This document shows, piece by piece, positions 1 to 9,800 of a stretch of 64,000 nt of DNA. The notes beneath the pieces are model-generated. The model was not told the origin of the DNA, searched no databases, and saw only the letters and a list, made by a program, of their open reading frames with translations. Positions within the stretch are counted from its first letter, which is position 1. Every line of letters begins with the position of its first letter. The position numbers and the translations under genes were made by a program. The DNA is from Hemibagrus wyckioides (taxonomy: Eukaryota; Chordata; Actinopteri; Siluriformes; Bagridae), in contig NC_080720.1 in NCBI RefSeq assembly GCF_019097595.1, positions 20,072,352 to 20,136,351 of the forward strand, read 5' to 3'.

Positions 1-1260
1 CTCAACGCATGCACATTATCCTGAACAAGTTGATATAACTCAATATATATTTAAATGTTTTGTGGTTCTCAGTATTACATTCACTCCGTTTATTTTGATT
101 TGTTTAATTGCCTATCTGTTATTTTTACAAGTTGCATGGTGTAACATATTGTATACAAATGCTTTATTTGGGTATCAGTAGGCTATGTAAAGTGAATGAG
201 TGTATCGGTTGTAAACCTGAGTCTATTTTTATTATAGTTTCAATATAGTTATAGTTATTTTACTTTATTACTATGAATACAGAGATAACTTATCAGCAGA
301 AAAAAAAATGAATTACCAAAGTATATAAGTTAACTTAGACATATATCTATAAAAGTATAAATATATATATATATATTTTGTTTTGAATTAAAAAAGAAGC
401 TTGATGGTCCAATTAAGCCAGAGGTCACACTGACTTAATTCTACACATTTCTACTTATGCCTTAAACTGAAACACCAATTGGCAGCTATACATGAACTGA
501 GCCCCAAAATACACATATGGTGTGTGATGTGTATGATTGCACTGCTGTGAGATCAGCTTGGAAATGTAGAAATGTGAGGTCAAATGTTAGGCCTGAGGCA
601 CTTTTTAAACTCGTTCAGACACCTATTCACTGTAAACATCTAATATCTAATGATCCAGAACTAGATCTGTTAATGCTGGTCCAGATACTAATCCTCATTC
701 AGGGTAACCAACCACTAACCAAGTTTAAAAGTAGTACAGCAAACATGCAAATTATTTCAGCTCTCTATATGGCTATGTGAAATATCTGTTTGATTACTAA
801 AGGGTTTTTTTTTGTTTTTTATTTAAGTAGTTTGGCCAGGCCTATGCCTTTCGACACAATTGGTTAAGACAAGTGTGCAAAGAGGGTAAAACAGGACCCC
901 ATAACATGAGAAGACAGGGTTCTTCAAGCTTGTTTTTTAATTCATGAATGGTGTGCAAACCATTTTGTGTAAATGTTTGGAAGAGAATGGACATAGGAAA
1001 AAAAAAAATACACGAGTATGTAGATGTTTTACAGAACTTTTTCCCTTGGTAAAAATGATGACAAACTGTGTTCCACTGTTTCTCATGTATGTACGCATGT
1101 GTTCAGATATATACATCTGCACTAAAAGCATTACGGACCATGGGCCAGGGTGGAAAGGGGTTCTGTACATAAAGATATGATTAGTGTTGAAGTGTTTATT
1201 TTTTGTGTAAGTGTAACTTCAATATTTTAAAGAAATAAATATTATATATTGTGTTTCTTG
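1..1260. other. Non-coding left flank, possible 3' UTR of an upstream plus-strand gene
   Basis: I see no convincing coding exon here. A plus-strand AATAAA lies at 1234-1239, so part of this stretch could be the 3' UTR of a gene that enters from the left. In human, SLC12A5 lies tail-to-tail with NCOA5, so it is one candidate, but nothing in the sequence itself proves this. Short open frames here have no recognisable domain. Confidence 0.3.
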
Positions 1261-1750
1261 GTACAAAAGAAAAAAAAACAACGCAAATGTAGTTTTACAT
1301 TTCAAATGCTTTATCTCTATGGCTTCTGGCAGTTTTCCCATTCCATTTTATAGATTCGTCAGCACAAAATGCAATAAACGAATACCATTTTATTACTGAT
1401 TTGTACAAAGTCTTCATTTCAGTGCACTTAAACAAAACATTTATTTGTCAGTCATTTATTGAATTGCAGATCAGTATGTACAAATTACACTTCATATAAA
1501 ATAACACAAAGGGAATATTCAAAACTATCTGGTCAGATCAGCAAATTCTTCATTAATAAATGACTTATGTCCGTCACCATTTCTGGTCCAAAAGATAAAT
1601 TCCAACTAATGAACTTTCACATGTCCAAATAGTATTCATTACATAAAAAAGTAAGACATTGAACGGCAAAGTTTAGGAATTTAAGGGAACTGCTTTTTTA
1701 AAGAATTAAATGCAGAATAAAAAAAAGTTTTCAGAAAAAAATTACAAGTT
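1261..1750 (-). other. ncoa5: NCOA5 3' untranslated region (inferred)
   Basis: This AT-rich stretch lies directly downstream of the NCOA5 stop codon on the minus strand. TTTATT (AATAAA on the minus strand) occurs at 1440-1445 and 1455-1460, so the transcript probably ends near 1400-1450. The exact cleavage site cannot be read from sequence alone. Confidence 0.5.
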
Positions 1751-4700
1751 TCAGAAATGTCGCTGGTAGTGAGAACCTTGCCCCATCCCCTGACTTAGTC
1801 CCTGTCCCGGTCCTTGGCTCATTCCTTGTCCTACTCCCTGGTTATATCCTTGGTTCATTCCTTGCCCAGGTCCCTGGATTAAACCTTGGTTCATTCCTTG
1901 CCCACGTCCCTGGCTTAAACCTTGGTTCATTCCTTGCCCAAGTCCCTGGCTTAAACCTTGGTTCATTCCTTGGCCCACCCCCTGGCCTGATCTGGCCGAT
2001 AGGTTCGCCGAATTGACCAGCTGGTTAATGGCAGGTCCGCTCTGGATGAGCGTGTCAAGGGCTTTCTGAACACTAGGGTTGTCAAAGTTAATCCCAGTTC
2101 CAGCTCTTTGGAGCCCCTGAGGTGGTGCTACGCGATTATTAGCAGGGGACCTAATGCCCATGTGAGGATTCATCATGTCCTGAGAGTCATGAGCAGACAT
2201 GGCCATGTTGGACAGCGTGGAGGAAGAGGAAAGGCTGGAGCTCTGTGTGGATCCATAGCCCTGAGACTGGGACACTGCTACTTGGTTCTGAGACACGGAG
2301 GAGCCTGATCCACTGTTGAAGAGGCTGAGAATTTTAGCCTGCAGCTCTTGCTGCTGGTTGGTAGTAGTGGCAGAGGCAGCAGGAAGGTGGGAGCTGTGTA
2401 TGGAGTGTGTGGATGGATGAGTCTGGTGGGAAACAGGACCAAGAGCCTGAGTGGACTGAGGGGTCTCAAGAGTGACTGCTGCAGAAGACTGATGGGATCC
2501 TATACACAAAGAAAAGTGAAAAATAAATGCATTGCACTGGTTTTGTAATGTAATCATGTCAGAAAACAGTGTTTTTATGAAACATTACCAAAAAAATCCT
2601 TTCAAGTCTACATTCAGTCATTAAATCATCACCTCTTCCATTGTGCGTCTCAGAGATGTTCTATTTTTTATGCTTGCAATGCCTAACCAACAAGCAAACA
2701 TTTGTTGTATAGTATACACTCACCATCAACTTTAATGGGAAAGGCTGTACACCTGTACATTCATGCAGCTGACAGGAAGGTTATAGTAACTCCGATAAGC
2801 ACTCTTTACAACCACTGTGTACAGAAAAGCCTCTGAGACACACATCAAACCAAATCTGAGGCCATCACGGGCACAGGCTGACACAAACTGAAGACTGATT
2901 TTTTTCTGTTCAACTTTCCTAATTTTTGTGAGCCTGAGGCCAAGATAGCCTCAAATTCCTGTTCTTGGCCGAGTGGAGCAGCACCTTGTGAATGAATGAA
3001 TGAAACAGCCTTTATTTGTCACATATACACACAGCACAGTGAAATTCTTTCTTCGCATATCCCATCCTTGGAGGTTGGGGTCAGAGCGCGGGGTCAGAGC
3101 GCAGGGTCAGCCATGATACGGCGCCCCTGGAGCAGAGAGGGTTAAGGGCCTTGCTCAAGGGCCCAACAGTGGCAACTTGGCGGTGCTGGGGCTTGAACCC
3201 CTGATCTTCCGGTCAACGACCCAGAGCCTTAACCACTTGAGCCACCATAGTAGCTCATCTCCATAAAAGCTAAATTTTCTGTGCATTTTGAGATTGCTTT
3301 GCTCACCAGTTATAAAGCCTTTTTCTTACTGTCAGTTCAAACCAATTCTGCCATTTTTGTTGACCTCTCTTTTCAACAAGGAATTTCCACCCACAGAATT
3401 GTCAGTCGTGTAATACAGCCTATCTGGTAGCATCAACCATGCCACAATCACATGCCACACTATCAATCCCACTTTTTTCCTCATTCTGATGTTTGATGTG
3501 AACATTAACTGAAGCTCTTGACCAGTTTCAGCATGATTATATGGATTGGACTAGTGCCACGTGATTGGCTCATTAAATAACTGCCTGAATGTACAGGTGT
3601 ACCTAATAAAGTGGATAGTAGTTGTATCTATTTAAGTCACTGAGAACAAACTTACCAAGAAGAGGATCTGTGCCACCTCTAACAATACGATCACGCTTAT
3701 CCTGCAGATAGTTAATGAGTATCGTTAACTCTTGTGGAGTCAGGAACCTTGGACAAGAAAAACACAAATGCAATACAATTACTATATATACACACATCAA
3801 AAAAAAAGAATTCACATGTACACTGCAGCCTGTATATTTTGAATTACAAATGCATTTTGGTGACCATACCTGCCCTCTGACAGCAGTGTGATAGCTGTCA
3901 ATACTGAGACTGGGTGGCCTTGTCTATCATGCTCTCTCATCAACACTTCATCTGCCATCTTTGCAGCTTTTCTTGAGATCTCATCCCGCTCCTTGGCACG
4001 GTTCTCCAACTTAAAGGTGTCATAGTTGTGAGCCACTAAAACCATAGCATCCTGCATGGGCATGTTTCTGTGCTCTTGATCAGAATATCAAGGGAGAATT
4101 TCAGTCATTTTACATTGTACATTTTTATTTAAAAGGAAGGAAAGATCATTAAAAAACAATGCTGGTAATTTCCCCAAAGACTCCATAAAATTGGGCTTTG
4201 TACTTGCATAGCATAAAGAAGTTATTTTAATTACTCCTAAAATTAAAGTGTTAATATCTTAATTATTTCTAGTCCAATTAACTAGCATTATCAGCCATCT
4301 AAGCCATCCAGCTCATGTACCCTGTGGTGTGCCAAAGAGAATGTTGACAGTGCAGGAACGATGCACTTCGTGCTGCTGGGTGATGATGATGGCAAAGGGT
4401 GTGCGAGCCCGGCTCACGTCCTCCAGAGCCTGGGTCAGGGACACCTCCGTGTTGAGGAAGATGAGGTCCACCACCATGCCCAGATCTCGTACCTTCCTCC
4501 CCACCATTTCTGCATACTCCCTACAGAAGGTCACACCAAGAGAACAAAATAACTACATTAAATCAGTCCTACAAGTATGAAACAGGTTTAACAAATGTTA
4601 GAAGTTAAATTCTAAATCTAAATAAATTAATACCAGTCACCTTCCACAATTGAATTCACCCATAATTATAAATAACAAATACATTTCATCAACTGACCCT

Positions 4701-6835
4701 GAGGACTGTTGATAACTCAAGAAAACATGGAAATCACAGAACTTACTTCTGCTGCTTATTGACCACGATGACCGAACAGTCTACAGGTCTCTCTGCGTCG
4801 TAACGTCTCTGCAGCTCTTCATAGTACTGACGATACAGCTCGTTCCGCCTGCGCTCCTCAGGCCGCATTCGCTCCTCTAAATATCCACATTCATAAGTAA
4901 GACTTTATAATAAACCACATCTAATCATATAATGTTCCACAAGGTATTTTATGTAGTTTTGAATAGACCAACCTTCTGGTTCTCTCCTGCCAGTCCAGTT
5001 CTCCCTGTAGCGTTCAGGATAAGGATCATCTTTCTTGCGGTATGGTTCATATTCACCACGGTAAAAGCGATCACCACCATCATTTCTGTAATAAGAAAAA
5101 AGAGAAAAGAAAAAAAAAAAAGAGAGAAGAATTCCCCTAGGTCAATACCCAATAACATTTTTAGAAAGTATATAGGGTGCACGGTCAGCCATAATTAAGA
5201 CCTGTTTTATACATATTAGCAAAAAACTGAACAATTAAGAATTCAGTTTACTTGAAAATCTAAATAATTCTAAGTATTCAATTAAAAGACTGACACCAAT
5301 CAATACTCAAGAGAGTGGCCTAATGTGCAATGCCACATTTTATACACTATACACTCACAAAGATCTTTATCAGGAACACTATAATAATTCTGCCACATCC
5401 CAAAGGTGTGCTAATGGATTCGGATATGGTGACTGGGAAGGCAACTAAATTGATTTCATGCTTATGAAACCAGTTTTCGATTACATTAGCTTAGTGACAT
5501 GATGCATAATCATCCTCCCCATTTGAAGTCTGTGCCCATAAAGGGATGAGCATGGTCAGTAACAATTCTCATAAGCGTAAAAATTCAAACAATTGATTGG
5601 TATAAACAGGCCAAAAGCATGCCAAGAAAACATTTCCTACACCACTACACCACCTCTGCCTTGTTGACAAGTCAGATTCATGCTGTTGGTACTAAATTCT
5701 TACCCAGCCGTCTATGTGCCTTAGCAGAAATTGAGATTCATCAGACCAGGCTACATTTTTCCAATTTCCAAACTGTCCAGTTTGGGTAAGCTTGTGCCCA
5801 CTGCAGCCACAGCTTTCTGATCTTTGCTGATAGAAGTGAAATCTGACATGGTCTTCTGCTGTTGCAGTCAATGAGCCTTAAGGTTTGATGTGTTGTGCAT
5901 TGAGATATTTTTCTGCCCACCACAATTGTCCAAATTGTCCAATTGTAGCCTGTCAGCTCCGACCAGTCTGGTCATTCTCAATTGACCTTGCCCGTTGCCA
6001 AGGTGTTTCCGTCCACAGAACCACTGCTCACTGGATGTGTTTGCTTCATTTCCCCATTCTGAGTAATCTATAGAGATTGTGTAAAAAACCCAGAAGCTCC
6101 CAAGAAGTTATAGAAATACTCAAACCAGACGTAAGGCACAATCAATCTCTGCACAGCCAAAATCACAGACATCACATTCCTCCAATTCTGATGGTTGATG
6201 TGAACATTACCTAAAGCCGCTCAATTGTATCTGCATGGTTTTATGCATTGAACTGCTGCCACATGATTGGTTGATTGAACAGCTGCACTAAATGAAAATA
6301 TCAATTCATTAATTCAATGTTTTTTGTTTAGGGATTTATTTTCTACATTCTAGAACAATACTGGAGATTTCAAAACTATGAAACAACACACATGGACTTA
6401 AGTAATCCATATGTAATGACAACAAAAAACAAGAGTCAGTTGTTATTTTAAGACACGAAGGTCAGGTGTTCTGGAATAGTTCTTGCAAGAACAGAATTGT
6501 CAAGTGCATGTGCAAAACCCATCAAGCACCATGATGAAACTGGCTCACATGAAGACCATCCCAGTAAAGCAAGACCAAAATTTACCTCTGCTGCAGAGGG
6601 GAAGTTCATTTAGAGTTACCAGCCTCAGAAATCACCAATTAACAGCACCTCAGATTAGAGCCATTATGAAGGCTTTACAGAGCATCAGTAGCAGACATAT
6701 CTCAATATCAACTGTTCAAACAAGATTATTGTGTATTTCAGCCGCCTTCATTGTTTTACAATGCAGAAAGAAATAAACAATAAACATCAGGAAAGACCAT
6801 GGAATTAGAAGGTGTGTCCAAACGTTTGACTGGTA

Positions 6836-6876
<41 letters not shown>

Positions 6877-9800
6877 GGGGTTGGACAATGAAACTGAAAC
6901 GCCTGGTTTTAGACCACAATAATTCATTAGTATGGTGTAGGACCTCCTTTTGCGGCCAATACACCATCAATTCATCTTGGGAATGACAGATACAAGCCCT
7001 GCACAGTGGCCAGAGGGATTTTGAGCCATTCTTCTTGCAGAATAGTGGCCAGGTCACTACGTGATGCTGGTGGAGGAAAATGTTTCCTGACTCGCTCCTC
7101 CAAAACACCCCAAAGTGGCTCAATAATATTTAGATCTGGTGACTGTGCAGGCCATGGGAGATGTTCAACTTCACTTTCATGTTCATCAAACCACTCTGTC
7201 ACCAGTCTTGCTGTGTGTATTGGTGCATTATCATCCTGATACACGGCACCGCCTTCAGGATACAATGTTTGAACCATTGGGTGCACATGGTCCTGCAGAA
7301 TGGTTCGGTAGTCCTTGGCAGTGACGCGCCCATCTAGGACAAGTATTGGGCCTAGGGAATGCCATGATATTGCAGCCCAAACCCTCACTGATCCACCCCC
7401 CATGCTTCACTCTGGGCATGCAACAGTCTGGGTGGTACGCTTCTTTGGGGCTTCTCCAACACCGTAACTCTCCCGGATGTGGGAAAGACAGTGAAGGTGG
7501 ACTCATCAGAGAACAATACATGTTTCACATTGTCCACAGCCCAAGATTTTCGCTGCTGGCACCATTGAAACCGACGTTTGGCATTGGCACGAGTGACCAA
7601 AGGTTTGGCTATAGCAGCCCGGCCATGTACATTGACCCTGTGGAGCTCCCGACGGACAGTTTTGGTGGAAACAGGAGAGTTGAGGTGCACATTTAATTCT
7701 TCAGTGAGTTGGGCAGCTGTAGTTTTATGTTTTTTGGATACAATCCGGGTTAGCACCCGGACATCCCTTTCAGACAGCTTCCTCTTGCGTCCACACTTAC
7801 TCCTGTTGGATGTGGTCCGTCCTTCTTGGTGGTATTCTGACATTACCCTGGATACCGGGTACATACCGGGTACCCTCGATACATCACAAAGACTTGCTGT
7901 CTTAGTCACAGATGCGCCAGCGAGACGTGCACCAACAATTTGTCCTCTTTTGAACTCTGAAATGTCACCCATAATGTTGTGTGCATTGCAATATTTTTTT
8001 CAGTTTCATTGTCCAACCGCTGTGTGTATATATTATATATATAGGGCTGGCGAACTGGCAAAATATCTCATCACGATTTTTTCCCCCATATTGATCGATC
8101 TCGATTTTTTTTCGATCTATCTTTTCTTTAAAAATAAACAAAGCTTTATAAATAAAACATAGTAATAAGTACTGTTGCAATAATTAGGATCAAGAGTGTA
8201 CCATCTTAATTATTATTATAATAATTAGGATATCATCTTAATTAAGAGGTGGCTTTGACACTATTGACTGCTGGTATTGTGAAGCTCTGCTAGCGCTAGC
8301 AAAGCTAGCGTTCGCACTCGCACTGTTAGATTGAAACGAGGAGGTAGTGTTAGCTGCGGTAGAGACAGCACGGTTTTTCATGCTCTCTGTGTTCATAAGG
8401 GTGGTATCTTTTGAGGTGATTAAACAGGTTGGTTGTATTACCTGTCTTTGTTAACACTGACCGCTGACATATTTTACAGACTGGTTTGATCTGCTCCGCG
8501 TCCGTTTTCAAATAACCAAATCATTTCCATACTACTGAAGTAGCCTGGGAAGTTTTATCAACAATGCCACTGCCCTGAGAGGGTAAAACGAGTTCGCTCC
8601 CAAGTTCATCATCACTTCAAATGTCCCCAGCCTCACTCAACTTGTTCTCGTTTTAGTCCTTTTTAGTGCAGCGAACTGGCTGGCTAACGCTGCCTCCTCT
8701 CACGCTCCCTCAACAAGTGGGCGGTAACTGTAAACACACGGCAGTGCCCAGCCTTCCCTGATTCCGCTGTGGGGTCTGGCTGCTAGACCTGTCCATATCG
8801 AATAAAAAATTCCCTCAGCTTATCGTCGAGATCGACCTGAATGAGAATCGCGATCCAACTTTAAATTCGATCTTTTGCACGGCCCTATATTATATATATA
8901 TATATATATCAAAATATATATATAAATCATCTAAAACCTACTCATCTAAAATGTCTTGCAGAATGACAGGTTTTAAAATTAAAGATCATCTACCTATAAG
9001 CAGCTTCTCGAGATTCTTTAACTCTTCCATCTGTGCCCCTGTAGCGCTCATCATCATGATCCCTTGGTGGTCCAGGCCGGGGTTCTCGACTAGGTTCCCT
9101 CACGTCTCTGCCATCCCTGCTGTCGCGGGAGTCTCGACCATGCACTGGGGATCGAGAACGGAGACGGGGTTCCCTGTTGTCCCCATAACCAGCAGGCCTA
9201 TGTGGACAAAATAACCAGTCAAAAACTTGGCTGCATCAGATTTACACATTTAATGCTATAAAACACTCAGAATCAGTGATTAAACTGACCCTTAAAATTT
9301 TCAACAATGCTCAGTAGATGATTTACCCAATACAGAGGCATAGATATTATGAAAGGAACCGACTGCCAAAATAACTTCTCCAGGTGTAGTACTGGGTGGT
9401 GGGGTTGAAGCTTCCGGAAGATTTTCTTCAAAACCAGTCAAGTGTACAAAAAACAGTGCAAAAGCTAGAATCTTTAAGGGAAGTTTTTTCCCCCCTAGTA
9501 TTTTCCTGCACGTTGTCGGAGGAAAATTTCTGTTTTGTCAAATTTGCTCATTTTACAGTACTGGTTTTACAAGTCTTGCACAAAATCGACCAGAATATTA
9601 AGTATATTCTCATGACAAATGCACAGAAGAATCCAACAAATTTTCATAACAGAAAACGTTCTTTTGAAAATAAAATGAATATCCGATAAAATGTGATGAT
9701 GATGTTCCGAAAACGTTTGACGAAGATTAATTTTATTTCATGCAAAATCAAACGCAACGTCTTGGCGCAATTGTTATGCAGCGCTGCCCAACACTGCAAA

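Noticed and set aside
1848..1991. CRISPR-like array because of the regular 36-bp period
   Set aside because: The units are contiguous without spacers and are coding in a eukaryotic exon.
1751..2557. A stand-alone 268-residue minus-strand gene
   Set aside because: From 2499 downward it is the last NCOA5 exon. The 5' 58 bases are intron, with a good acceptor and matching phase at 2500.
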